Below are positions 16,730 through 24,588 of a stretch of DNA of 33,793 nt, in pieces. A program made the position numbers and the translations under genes. The notes below the pieces were generated by a model, which saw only the letters and a program-made list of their open reading frames with translations, ran no database searches and was not told the DNA's origin. This DNA is from Natronincola sp. Its GTDB lineage: Bacteria; Bacillota; Limnochordia; Darwinibacteriales; Darwinibacteriaceae. The stretch covers positions 1 to 33,793 of the forward strand of contig DUPA01000192.1 in the NCBI GenBank assembly GCA_012838515.1, given 5' to 3'. How positions within the stretch are numbered: the first letter of the stretch is position 1; each line of letters starts with the position of its first letter.

Positions 16730-17920
16730 ATGGAAAATCGGTTTCTTTTGTTAATAAGATATATCGTTATAACAATAGTCGTGGGAACAATGGTTTTATT
16801 TCCTCAAGGTATCCTTTCCTCGAACCACATTGTTTTAGCCCTTTTGCTTATTATCAACTCCCAGCTCCGTTATTTTGTATTCCGAAAAAGGACTTTATTC
16901 TTATGTTTTTCTTTAGTTGCGGAATGCACTCTGGGTGCGAAGATTATTTTAGATTACAATATACTACTACTTCCCATCTTTACTTTAACTATCTATGACG
17001 GCCTTCTTTTTATGAAGACTAAGCTCAAGTATCTTTGCGCGTCTATCTTTCTTGCAACGTTTTTGTTTTTAGGAATGGGACTCCCTTGGGAGGTGAAAAC
17101 CATTGTATATATTTCAATGTTCATCAATGTACTGGTCCTATCACATATCCTTGAACTTAAAAATAGGCAATACGAGTTGGACAAGCTTTACCAAGAATCC
17201 AGGAGAGTGGAGGATGAACTCCTTAAAACCAACGAGGACTTGGAGATATATGCCGAATCGATTAAGGAACTTACCGTATTACAAGAACGCAATCGTATTT
17301 CCCGGGAAATACATGATAGCGTTGGCCATAGCTTGTCAACAATAATTGTTCAACTAGGGGCTATCGAACAAATTGCGGGAAGGGATGGCCAAAAAGCCGC
17401 TATTATGGCAGCTAAATTAAGATGCTTTGCTAAGTCAGGCCTAGAAGAAATCAGAACAGCACTGAGGGAATTGAAACCAAGGGATCTTGACAATTTAAGG
17501 ACTTTGCTATTAATAGAAGCTCTCACAACTAACTTTAGTAAGCTCACGGGTATAGAGGTGTATTTTAAGTTTTCTCAAGGCAAATGGGAACTGGAGGAGT
17601 CAATTTCATTAGTCATTTACCGGGCGATACAAGAATTTTTATCAAATTCGGCCCGTCATGGGCAACCTAAGAAGATAAAGATATTTCTCCATTTCGATAG
17701 CGAAGTGGTAATTTTAACAATGGAAGATGACGGTTTCGGCGTTGAAGAAATCGAACCGGGCATGGGCTTAAGAGGGTTAGCTGACAGGGTGCATGAATTA
17801 GGCGGAAAAATATCTTACAAAAGTGGGCCGGGCAAAGGGTTTTTCTTAAGGATTTCTTTAGAACGCGGGTTTGTTAGCATGGGTCAAAGGGAGGGTAGCG
17901 AATGGAAAAAATCCGTTTAG
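16730..17920 (+). CDS. NarL-type sensor histidine kinase (LnrJ-like)
   Basis: 396-aa membrane kinase. The first 140 residues hold about five or six hydrophobic segments with short loops and no large extracellular sensor, so it probably senses within or near the membrane. A coiled linker (ELDKLYQESRRVEDELLKTNEDLE) leads to the HisKA_3 box with phospho-His near residue 195 (RISREIHDSVGHSLS). The ATPase domain shows SARHGQ, DDGFGV and GMGLRGL. GGGAGG precedes the ATG. It overlaps the response regulator gene by 19 bases. Together with the downstream ABC-2 genes it resembles LnrJ of B. subtilis, but that match is by layout and type, not a search. Confidence 0.88.
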   Translation: MENRFLLLIRYIVITIVVGTMVLFPQGILSSNHIVLALLLIINSQLRYFVFRKRTLFLCFSLVAECTLGAKIILDYNILLLPIFTLTIYDGLLFMKTKLKYLCASIFLATFLFLGMGLPWEVKTIVYISMFINVLVLSHILELKNRQYELDKLYQESRRVEDELLKTNEDLEIYAESIKELTVLQERNRISREIHDSVGHSLSTIIVQLGAIEQIAGRDGQKAAIMAAKLRCFAKSGLEEIRTALRELKPRDLDNLRTLLLIEALTTNFSKLTGIEVYFKFSQGKWELEESISLVIYRAIQEFLSNSARHGQPKKIKIFLHFDSEVVILTMEDDGFGVEEIEPGMGLRGLADRVHELGGKISYKSGPGKGFFLRISLERGFVSMGQREGSEWKKSV

Positions 17921-18549
17921 CGATCATAGATGATGAGAAACTCATAAGAGAAGGTCTACGAATTATACTTACTACATATGAAGATATTGAAGTAGTCGCG
18001 GAAGGGGAAAATGGTTTAGAGGCACTAAAAATATGTGATAGTCATGATATAGATTTAGTCTTGATGGACATTAGAATGCCGATGTCCGATGGAGTGCAAG
18101 GCACTCAATTAATTAAGGAGAAGCATTCCAAAACCAAGGTATTGATTTTAACCACATTTAAAGATACAGAATACATTCAAGACGCCTTAAAAATGGGTGC
18201 GTCGGGTTATTTACTCAAGGACAGTTCACCTCAGTTAATTTATGAAGGAATAAAAGCGGCCGTTTCAGGTAATATTGTAATGCATCCAAAGGTTGCCCAT
18301 AATATTTTAAACTATTCGCTCCAGGGGGGAAATGCCGCGGACTTTTGCACCGAACACGGACTAACCGCTAAAGAATGTACATTGATTAAATTAATCGCAA
18401 CGGGTTTATCTAATCGCGAAATAGCAGAAAAGCTTTATTTATCTGAAGGAACCATAAAGAACTATGTAAGCACTATTTTAACTAAGTTGAATTTGAGAGA
18501 TCGGACCCAACTCGTTGTCCTTGCATATAAAAGTGGTATCGTTAGGTAA
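17902..18549 (+). CDS. NarL/LuxR-type response regulator (LnrK-like)
   Basis: 215-aa regulator. The receiver domain has the acidic pair in IIDDEK, phospho-acceptor Asp56 (LVLMDIRMP), the conserved Thr in LTTFKD and Lys106 (GYLLKDSS). A LuxR-type helix-turn-helix follows from about residue 145 (LTAKECTLIKLIATGLSNREIAEKL, then LSEGTIKNYVSTILTKL). It overlaps the kinase gene, so the pair is cognate. The probable target is the promoter of this operon or the downstream exporter genes; no operator was identified. Confidence 0.92.
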   Translation: MEKIRLAIIDDEKLIREGLRIILTTYEDIEVVAEGENGLEALKICDSHDIDLVLMDIRMPMSDGVQGTQLIKEKHSKTKVLILTTFKDTEYIQDALKMGASGYLLKDSSPQLIYEGIKAAVSGNIVMHPKVAHNILNYSLQGGNAADFCTEHGLTAKECTLIKLIATGLSNREIAEKLYLSEGTIKNYVSTILTKLNLRDRTQLVVLAYKSGIVR

Positions 18550-18692
18550 ATTGGATAATTTTTGAAATAACTTTGTGAAGTTTATATGAACTTTAGGCTT
18601 TGTTGCAGGCTTTAGTATACGGGGCTTGAAGTATTTGCATATCGTGGAGGTAAATTTTGTAGGACAATAAAAATTGCAGGGGCGTGATAAAT

Positions 18693-19238
18693 GTGAAACG
18701 ATGTTTTCCTCTGGTTGCTCTAGTGCTCTGCGTGCTTTTATTTCAGCCGGTAATTGGAGAGCGGGCCGTGGGGGCCACAAGTACCTATGTGTCTTATAAT
18801 AACGATAAATATGGATTCTCACTCAAATATCCAATAGACTGGGTTTTACACGAAGGTTACATGGGGACAATATTTATTGCTTTATCGCCATTCGAAGATG
18901 GCAATGATTTATTTCAGGAAAATATAAATGTTATCACTGAGGATCTACAGGGGTATGAATTCACAATTGAAGAGTATCTAGAATTTACATTATCTGAATT
19001 ACAGGATATGGTTGATAACCTCAAAGTGATCAGTCGCGGAAAACGTCATATTGCCGGCCAACAAGGTAAAGTTATTGTTTTTTCAGGTGAACAATCTGGA
19101 TTCGAATTTCAATGGATGCAGCTTTTCTTTATCTCCGGAACCAACATTTATGTGATTACGTATACTGCTCAAGAAAACAAATACGATAAACATTTACCAA
19201 CCATAGAAAACATCATTAATTCTATAAAGTTCAACTAA
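18693..19238 (+). CDS. Secreted PsbP-like protein
   Basis: About 181 aa with a clear signal peptide (KRCFPLVALVLCVLLFQPV, likely cleaved near AVGA). The mature part resembles PsbP / DcrB-like proteins: YGFSLKYPIDWVLHEG at the start, a central IAGQQGKVIVFSG, then FISGTNIYVITYTAQ and the closing PTIENIINSIKF. These folds are common in extracytoplasmic proteins of Clostridia, mostly of unknown role. GTG at 18693 has AGGGG at a proper distance; the track's GTG at 18684 is too close to it. It lies between the response regulator and the membrane protease, suggesting a place in the sensing or export system. Confidence 0.75.
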   Translation: MKRCFPLVALVLCVLLFQPVIGERAVGATSTYVSYNNDKYGFSLKYPIDWVLHEGYMGTIFIALSPFEDGNDLFQENINVITEDLQGYEFTIEEYLEFTLSELQDMVDNLKVISRGKRHIAGQQGKVIVFSGEQSGFEFQWMQLFFISGTNIYVITYTAQENKYDKHLPTIENIINSIKFN

Positions 19239-19266
19239 AATTATAATATAGCAAAAGCGTTTACCT

Positions 19267-19293
19267 AAGTAGTGACTTTAGTCACTACTTTTT
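19267..19293 (+). terminator. Terminator-like hairpin after the PsbP-like gene
   Basis: AAGTAGTGACT and its exact complement are separated by two bases and followed by further T, 28 bases after the stop. It may reduce read-through into the protease and ABC genes. Confidence 0.65.
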
Positions 19294-19376
19294 GTTACTC
19301 TAGGCAATGGTTTTTTGACGTTAAGGAACATATACTTAGACTTGAAATCATTATTTATGGAGATGGGGGTTATATC

Positions 19377-20549
19377 GTGGAAAAGATAGTAAAGGAACCA
19401 AAAGTATCACGGGCAGCCTCATTGTTTTTTATTGCCCTTTTAGGATTGGTTTTAATAGGTGGTCCGGTGCAATACTTTTTTGAACTATGGGGTCTGGCCA
19501 TCACAGAATTTCTACTCATTTTTATTGCCGTATTATTTATTAAAACCCGAAAGTGGGATTTAAAAGAAGTATTTCCCATGAGAAGACCTAAATTACGGCA
19601 GCTTTTGGCTGTGCTAGTGTCCTGGTGGGGAACACTTTTAGGCATGCTTTTAATTAACCAGATCATTATGTACTTTTTCCCTGTGGCCATGGCGCAAACC
19701 GAAGGAGGTCTCACCGATCTCTTTAAAACCCTCCCATTACCTTTGTCTTTGTTTATCGTGGCGGTTCTACCTGCTATAGGTGAGGAGATCCTCTTTAGAG
19801 GTGCCATTCAATACAATTTTAAGGACAAAAATAAATGGGCTACGGTTTTATGTGTTGGTTTACTCTTTGGACTTTTTCACCTTGATCCCACTAGAATTCT
19901 AGGCACTGCTCTTTTAGGTATGGTGGCAACCTATATAATGTATGAGACTAAAAACCTTGTCTTACCCATGTTCTTGCATCTTGTGAACAATGCTTTCGGA
20001 ATCTCCGCGACCTTTTTATCGGGTGATCTTGCCCACTATACAATTTCACATCCGGTTACTGCATTAAGTAGTATGTTCATGGCAAGCTGGATGGCTCCCC
20101 TTTTAATTTTGGCCGGCAGTCGTTTGCTTAAAACAAAAGAAGAGAGATTGGAGCAACCGATCAGCAATAAAGTAAGTGCAACTGTCATCGTGTTATGCCT
20201 TGTCATTTTGGCAGGGGGTATAATCGTACCCGTGATTGCAGATTTTGAACCTGTGTTCCAAATGAACTTTTCTAATGAACAACTTACGGAAAATATAGAA
20301 CACATTGGTGTGTTTTCCCCTGAGAAAATGGGAAAGCACATGTTAGAGCTGGCTGTTCAGTGCGAAAATGCGGAAACGTCGGTAGTAATGACCAACGGTT
20401 TAGGCGAAACTGTGTATAGTCTTTCAGGCGATAAAATGCGTGATTCGGGCTGGATCGACTTGACTGCAGACGATTATGTTCTCACTATAAATTGTGATTA
20501 TGATGGAGTTAGTGAAGCATCGGTTTATTTTGAAATCTTAATTTACTAA
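19377..20549 (+). CDS. CPBP-family (CAAX-type) intramembrane metalloprotease with C-terminal outer domain
   Basis: 390-aa membrane protein. The ABI/CPBP core shows EEILFRG (Glu136-Glu137, Arg141), FGLFH with His168, and HLVNN with His201, the expected metal-site residues, within about eight membrane helices. After a last helix (VIVLCLVILAGGIIVPVI) there is a region of about 95 residues, probably outside the cell and beta-rich (SVVMTNGLGETVYSL, SVYFEILIY), which ordinary CPBP proteins lack. Start GTG 19377 follows GGAGATGGGGG; the track's earlier start at 19272 falls in the preceding terminator. The ABC ATPase starts 27 bases after its stop, so it is probably co-expressed with the exporter. 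Bacteriocin processing or immunity is a possible role. Confidence 0.82.
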   Translation: MEKIVKEPKVSRAASLFFIALLGLVLIGGPVQYFFELWGLAITEFLLIFIAVLFIKTRKWDLKEVFPMRRPKLRQLLAVLVSWWGTLLGMLLINQIIMYFFPVAMAQTEGGLTDLFKTLPLPLSLFIVAVLPAIGEEILFRGAIQYNFKDKNKWATVLCVGLLFGLFHLDPTRILGTALLGMVATYIMYETKNLVLPMFLHLVNNAFGISATFLSGDLAHYTISHPVTALSSMFMASWMAPLLILAGSRLLKTKEERLEQPISNKVSATVIVLCLVILAGGIIVPVIADFEPVFQMNFSNEQLTENIEHIGVFSPEKMGKHMLELAVQCENAETSVVMTNGLGETVYSLSGDKMRDSGWIDLTADDYVLTINCDYDGVSEASVYFEILIY

Positions 20550-20576
20550 AGATCCAAAGCAAGGAGAGTTAGTGGA

Positions 20577-21515
20577 ATGAATTACATCGAAGTAAAAAAT
20601 ATTTATAAGCAGTTTGACAGCAAAATTGTTTTGGAGAACATTTCCTTTGATATACAAAAAGGCGATATCTTTGGATTTATTGGTCCTAACGGCGCGGGGA
20701 AAACCACCCTAATTCGCATTATGACTGGGTTACTGGACGCTAATCAAGGTTCTGTTATTATGGGTGGCTTCGAAGTTAAAGGTGAAGCTATTAAAGCTAA
20801 GCGATTACTCGGTTTAGTACCGCAAGAACTTGCCATTATTGAAGGTGTTTCTGCCTACGACAATTTAGAGTTTTTCGGAGCCCTGTATGGACTTAGGGGC
20901 AAGAATTTAAAAGGAAAAATAGGAGAAGCGTTGGAGTTTGTTGGCCTTACTGATAAGACAAAGGAAAAAGTTAAAAAGTTCTCAGGGGGAATGAAGCGCA
21001 GACTTAACTTGGCCGCGGCCATAATGCATGAGCCTGAAATATTAATTTTAGATGAACCAACTGTGGGTATCGATCCCCAGTCAAGAAACCATATCTTTGA
21101 TTTTATTAAGCATATTAATCAAGAAAAAGATACAACAGTTTTATACACATCACATTACATGGAAGAAGTGGAGCATTTGTGTGACAACATTTTCATAATT
21201 GACGAGGGAAAAGAGATTGCTTATGGGTCTAAGGCTTCGGTGAAATCCATGATTAGCAACAATAATAAGGTACATGTACAGTTGGATAACTTTGAACCAT
21301 CGCTGCTTGAGCCTATTGAAGCTTTAGATGCAATAGTGAATGTATCTACTGATCATGAAGGTCTTCACCTTCTGGTAAAGGCAGAGGAATTCAAACTGGC
21401 TGATTTATTAAAGGTTTTGGAACAAAATAGCGCTGTTATTAAATCAGTTAGCGTGGACGAGCCCAATCTTGAAGAAGTCTTTTTAAGTCTAACAGGTAAA
21501 AAACTCAGGGACTAG
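20577..21515 (+). CDS. ABC exporter ATP-binding protein (LnrL-like)
   Basis: 312-aa ATPase of the ABC-2 drug-export class. Walker A GPNGAGKTTL, Q-loop region VPQELAI, signature FSGGMKRRLNL, Walker B ILILDEPTVGID and H-loop YTSHYMEE are all standard. The C-terminal 90 residues are an accessory domain ending LEEVFLSLTGKKL, usual for this class. AAGGAGAG precedes the ATG. Two permease genes follow directly. Length and arrangement match LnrL of the B. subtilis linearmycin-resistance transporter; the substrate here is unknown. Confidence 0.9.
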   Translation: MNYIEVKNIYKQFDSKIVLENISFDIQKGDIFGFIGPNGAGKTTLIRIMTGLLDANQGSVIMGGFEVKGEAIKAKRLLGLVPQELAIIEGVSAYDNLEFFGALYGLRGKNLKGKIGEALEFVGLTDKTKEKVKKFSGGMKRRLNLAAAIMHEPEILILDEPTVGIDPQSRNHIFDFIKHINQEKDTTVLYTSHYMEEVEHLCDNIFIIDEGKEIAYGSKASVKSMISNNNKVHVQLDNFEPSLLEPIEALDAIVNVSTDHEGLHLLVKAEEFKLADLLKVLEQNSAVIKSVSVDEPNLEEVFLSLTGKKLRD

Positions 21516-21526
21516 GGGGGATTAAA

Positions 21527-22696
21527 TTGACAGTTTTGGCTTATGTGAGGTTAGCGTTGAAATCGATTATAAAAGAGCTACCGGCTTTTGTAATTGGATT
21601 CGCTATTTTCCCCATCTTTATAGGTCTTTCCATAGGGTTTGCTCAAAAAAATATGTTTTCACCTAAAATCAATGAACCCCTTTTTACCATCTCGGTTATG
21701 GATGAAGATAATTCATGGGAATCGCAAGAACTGATTGCATTTCTACAATCGGAGCAAGTCAGTCAGATCCTCACCGTTGATGTTCATGGAGACGCGGACT
21801 ATGTCTTATCAATTCCGGATGGGTATGGTTTGAGCTTAGTTGGTGCAGGTGAAGCAACTATTAAAGTCGAGCTTAGCAAAGATGCCTCCAGAAGGTTAGG
21901 TAATACCTTAGCATCTATTGTGGAGATGTTTAATACCGAATTTAGTAGGGGCTTAGTCCGCGAACAAAAAATTGCTAAACTTCAAGAAGAATTACAAGTT
22001 ACAGAAGTGGGTGAGAGGATCCGGGATAACTTAACTAAGATCACACCGACTGCAGCTTTGCAGACAAAAATACACAGGGTGAAAAAAAGCTTTACCTCCA
22101 CAGAGTATTATTCCATCAAGTTCTTGCTTTTTGTGTTCAGTATGCTGCTATTGGCAATGATTAATGCAGAAGAACTTGAAAAGAAAATGGGTATAGCGGA
22201 TCGTGTTCTCTCAACACCCGTGACTCGAATTATGCTCTTTAATAGTTCCTTTTTATCAGGTTATATTCAGATTTTAGTATGCACTTTTTTATATGTTGGT
22301 GCTTATAAAGTCACCGGGCTTTCATTTTCCGGCTCCATACCTCTTTTAATTTTAATTGTTTTGGTACAAGGTCTATTAGTAGCCATCATATCGCTGGTAC
22401 TTGTCACTTTCTTTGAAAAGAAAGTTGCTTCTTTGTTAGTGCAAGTTGTTTTGTATTTCACTTTAATCTTCGGAGGTCTAGTGGGCCCATTGGATGAATG
22501 GACGGGGATCTCCATATTCAGGCTCTTAGGGAAGGTCAAGTTGGACTTTTTAATATCTGAACCCTATCATAATTACGTGCTTGATAATAGCTTCGGTTCG
22601 GTGATGGGGCCACTTCTTTTGAGCTTTGCAGTGACGGTTGTTTTGTATGGACTAGCGATTACAGCGGTTAAATTGGGAGTAGGTGAAAAAAGATGA
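21527..22696 (+). CDS. ABC-2 type permease (LnrM-like)
   Basis: 389-aa permease. One N-terminal membrane helix (FVIGFAIFPIFIGLSIGFA) is followed by an outer domain of about 160 residues, then five helices in the C-terminal half (FLLFVFSMLLLAM, IPLLILIVLVQGLLVAII and others). This one-plus-five layout is that of ABC-2 exporters. It starts at a TTG with GGGGGGA upstream, 11 bases after the ATPase gene, and overlaps the second permease by four bases. Confidence 0.87.
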   Translation: MTVLAYVRLALKSIIKELPAFVIGFAIFPIFIGLSIGFAQKNMFSPKINEPLFTISVMDEDNSWESQELIAFLQSEQVSQILTVDVHGDADYVLSIPDGYGLSLVGAGEATIKVELSKDASRRLGNTLASIVEMFNTEFSRGLVREQKIAKLQEELQVTEVGERIRDNLTKITPTAALQTKIHRVKKSFTSTEYYSIKFLLFVFSMLLLAMINAEELEKKMGIADRVLSTPVTRIMLFNSSFLSGYIQILVCTFLYVGAYKVTGLSFSGSIPLLILIVLVQGLLVAIISLVLVTFFEKKVASLLVQVVLYFTLIFGGLVGPLDEWTGISIFRLLGKVKLDFLISEPYHNYVLDNSFGSVMGPLLLSFAVTVVLYGLAITAVKLGVGEKR

Positions 22697-23796
22697 ACTT
22701 TTTAAGCTTAATTAGGGTGAATATCAAAAAGATCATAAAGACTCCCATTCATTTATTGTTTTTTCTGTTGCTACCTTTGGGAACTATTCTTTTCACCACG
22801 GTTATTATAGACGGAATGGATTCGGTGGGGGGGTTTTCCGCTTCCGAGGTGGTGTTTAATAGTGATGATCGTGGTACTTTTGGGGAATCATTTCTAGCTC
22901 CTTTCGCCGATTCCCAAGAGGTTTTTGAAGACGATCTAGATGGTGCTTTGCATCTCCTAGAACGGAATAAGGTTTTAGCAGTTTATAATATTCCATCTGA
23001 CTTTACGAAACGGATTCAGGCAGATGAAAAACCGGTTATAGAGGTTTATAAGCGGGAAGAAGGAAATTTAACAGTCACTTTAGAGGCAAGACTGGAGACT
23101 GCCTTGAACCGATTACTAGAAGAAAGAATTTTGCTGGATAATGGGGTAATTAATGCTATAGATGAATTGGACGTTTTGCAAACGGAAATTATCGTGGAAA
23201 GGGATGCAGAAGTACTCTCTAATGATTTTAACGTAGGCATTATGCTTTTAATCATGTTTGTTTTCTACGGTTCCGTGTCCATGGTAAGTGAATTAAATGA
23301 ATACAGGAAGGCAAGGGTCTTAGCCCGTGCCATTTCAACGCCCAATTGGGGAGGTACAATACTTGCATCGCTGATAATTGCATTTTTCTTGGTCCAATTT
23401 GGCATTAACGCTGTTGTGTTAGTTTGCGGCAAGCTAATTTTGGGTATGTCCATAACGAATTTCCCTGTTGTGATGGTGAATCTGGCCTTAGCGAGCTTAT
23501 TTTCCATAACTTTTTCATTAGCCATCGTAAGATTAATAAAAAATGAATCGGTAGTCTCCATTATCACCGCAATATCTGCATTGGGTAGCTCTTATTTGGC
23601 CATATTTACAGATGTGAAGATTTTTCCCCACGCAACTAAGTGGCTTGTGAACCTTGCTAAATTTGTGCCGCAATATTGGGTGTTTGAAAGTGTTGAGGAA
23701 GGTGTATTATTTCCACATGTTTTCATTCTTTTGCTGATGATAGTTGCTTTGTTTTCCGCGGGGTGTTATAAATTAAGAGGCTTTGTCAATGAATAG
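22693..23796 (+). CDS. ABC-2 type permease (LnrN-like)
   Basis: 367-aa permease with the same layout as its upstream neighbour: an N-terminal helix (HLLFFLLLPLGTILFTTV), an outer domain of about 150 residues rich in acidic residues, and five helices near the C-terminus (VGIMLLIMFVFYGSVSMVS, HVFILLLMIVALFSAGCY). ATGA overlap with the previous gene implies translational coupling, so the two permeases probably form a heterodimer. An inverted repeat spans its stop codon and reaches the tRNA promoter. Confidence 0.87.
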   Translation: MNFLSLIRVNIKKIIKTPIHLLFFLLLPLGTILFTTVIIDGMDSVGGFSASEVVFNSDDRGTFGESFLAPFADSQEVFEDDLDGALHLLERNKVLAVYNIPSDFTKRIQADEKPVIEVYKREEGNLTVTLEARLETALNRLLEERILLDNGVINAIDELDVLQTEIIVERDAEVLSNDFNVGIMLLIMFVFYGSVSMVSELNEYRKARVLARAISTPNWGGTILASLIIAFFLVQFGINAVVLVCGKLILGMSITNFPVVMVNLALASLFSITFSLAIVRLIKNESVVSIITAISALGSSYLAIFTDVKIFPHATKWLVNLAKFVPQYWVFESVEEGVLFPHVFILLLMIVALFSAGCYKLRGFVNE

Positions 23797-23810
23797 TGTT
23801 CCATTGACAA
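23783..23810. repeat. Inverted repeat spanning the permease stop and the tRNA -35 box
   Basis: TTGTCAAT and ATTGACAA are exact complements separated by 12 bases. There is no T-run, so it is not an ordinary terminator. The right arm contains the TTGACA of the tRNA promoter. Confidence 0.6.
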
Positions 23811-23832
23811 TGACGGTGGTAGCAATTATAAT
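23804..23832 (+). promoter_or_regulatory. Perfect-consensus promoter of tRNA-Arg
   Basis: TTGACA (23804-23809), 17-base spacer, TATAAT (23827-23832). Transcription should start near 23839, about two bases before the mature tRNA end. Confidence 0.85.
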
Positions 23833-23840
23833 GTTTTTAG

Positions 23841-23917
23841 GCGCCCGTAGCTCAGCTGGATAGAGCGTTTGACTTCGAATCAAAAAGTCACAGGTTCGAA
23901 TCCTGTCGGGCGTGCCA
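23841..23917 (+). tRNA. tRNA-Arg (anticodon TCG)
   Basis: 77 bases fold as a full cloverleaf: acceptor GCGCCCG / CGGGCGT (first pair G-U), D-stem GCTC / GAGC, anticodon stem TTTGA / TCAAA with loop CTTCGAA, five-base variable region, T-stem ACAGG / CCTGT with TTCGAAT loop, discriminator G and encoded CCA. It reads CGA codons (and others by wobble). Confidence 0.97.
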
Positions 23918-23932
23918 CTTTAAACAACGATG

Positions 23933-23955
23933 AGACCGCTATTTGCGGTCTTTTT
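23933..23955 (+). terminator. Terminator after tRNA-Arg
   Basis: AGACCGC pairs with GCGGTCT around a five-base loop, followed by TTTT, 16 bases past the tRNA CCA. Confidence 0.85.
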
Positions 23956-24195
23956 GTTTATCAAGAAAAACGAAATCAAACAGTGTTTTTGGGGTAAAAA
24001 TGGGGTGAAACCTCAAGCGTACATAGGTAAAAGCTACATAAAAATACCCATGTTTCATTGATGTGGGTAACGAGAGGGTATATATTTCCTATACAATTTC
24101 GAACAAGTATATTTTAATTAATGTCGTAATGATCAGTGAGTCTAAATATAGTTTATTACCATTTACACAAGTTGGTTAGAAAAACAGAATTGCTA
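23956..24195. other. AT-rich intergenic region, no gene found
   Basis: No convincing gene. A short open stretch ending 23979-24007 reads VFGVKMG then stop, which looks a little like the tail of a tyrosine integrase but is too short to call. A small inverted repeat (TACCCA / TGGGTA, 24045-24069) has no T-run. Confidence 0.5.
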
Positions 24196-24224
24196 TTTAC
24201 AACCAAATAAATCCATGATATACT
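24196..24224 (+). promoter_or_regulatory. Promoter of the trp operon
   Basis: TTTACA (24196-24201), 17-base spacer, TATACT (24219-24224), placing the start of transcription just ahead of the T-box. Confidence 0.85.
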
Positions 24225-24235
24225 TACTTCAAATT

Positions 24236-24507
24236 TCAGATGAGAAACCGTTGATGCGGAAATAAAGGCGATGATGAGTACACAGAGAGCTTGGGTTGCT
24301 GAGAACCAAGTTACAAACAAGTCGTCAAATGGACCGCGGAGGGCGTGATGAAAGGCATTTTGCCCAGTATCTCGCGACGTGGGGCATACGTGAGTTGCCG
24401 AGGATATGATAGTATCCTGCTAAGTGCATGAAGATTCTTCATGAATCAAGGTGGTACCGCGAGCTTACTAGCCCGTCCTTGACTATATGTCTAAGGCGGG
24501 TTTTTTT
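24236..24507 (+). ncRNA. T-box leader, tryptophan-specific
   Basis: tRNA-sensing leader that controls the trp operon by terminating when tRNA-Trp is charged. The T-box sequence AAGGTGGTACCGCG is at 24448-24461. Stem I carries a distal hairpin CTTGG / CCAAG (24290-24310), and the specifier codon is most likely TGG at 24330-24332 (context AAATGGACC), matching Trp. The terminator follows: CCCGTCCTT with AAGGCGGG (one bulge), then seven T (24501-24507). The antiterminator bulge reads TGGT, so its last base faces the tRNA discriminator. Confidence 0.94.
24472..24507 (+). terminator. T-box-controlled terminator of the trp operon
   Basis: CCCG(T)CCTT pairs with AAGGCGGG, one bulged T, twelve-base loop, then TTTTTTT. 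Its left arm competes with the antiterminator that contains the T-box sequence. Confidence 0.88.
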
Positions 24508-24588
24508 GTTTTACCCCGAAAGAGCAGAGTATAGTTGAGTTAAGTCAAGATGAGAATAGTCAGATGAGATGAGAAAGGGGATAGAACC

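Noticed and set aside
16717-16998. 93-aa ORF overlapping the kinase start
   Set aside because: Out-of-frame shadow of the histidine kinase N-terminus, whose own start has a better ribosome site.
18478-18822. Minus-strand 114-aa ORF spanning the response regulator end
   Set aside because: Runs antisense across two genes, has no family features and no ribosome site.
19370-19807. Minus-strand 145-aa ORF inside the CPBP gene
   Set aside because: Shadow frame of the membrane protease; basic, repetitive translation without recognisable domain.
24508-24588. AGATGAGA direct repeats before trpE as a TRAP-type binding site
   Set aside because: Only about three irregular GAG-type copies, near the ribosome site and purine-rich; a TRAP site has about eleven spaced repeats, and a T-box already controls the operon.
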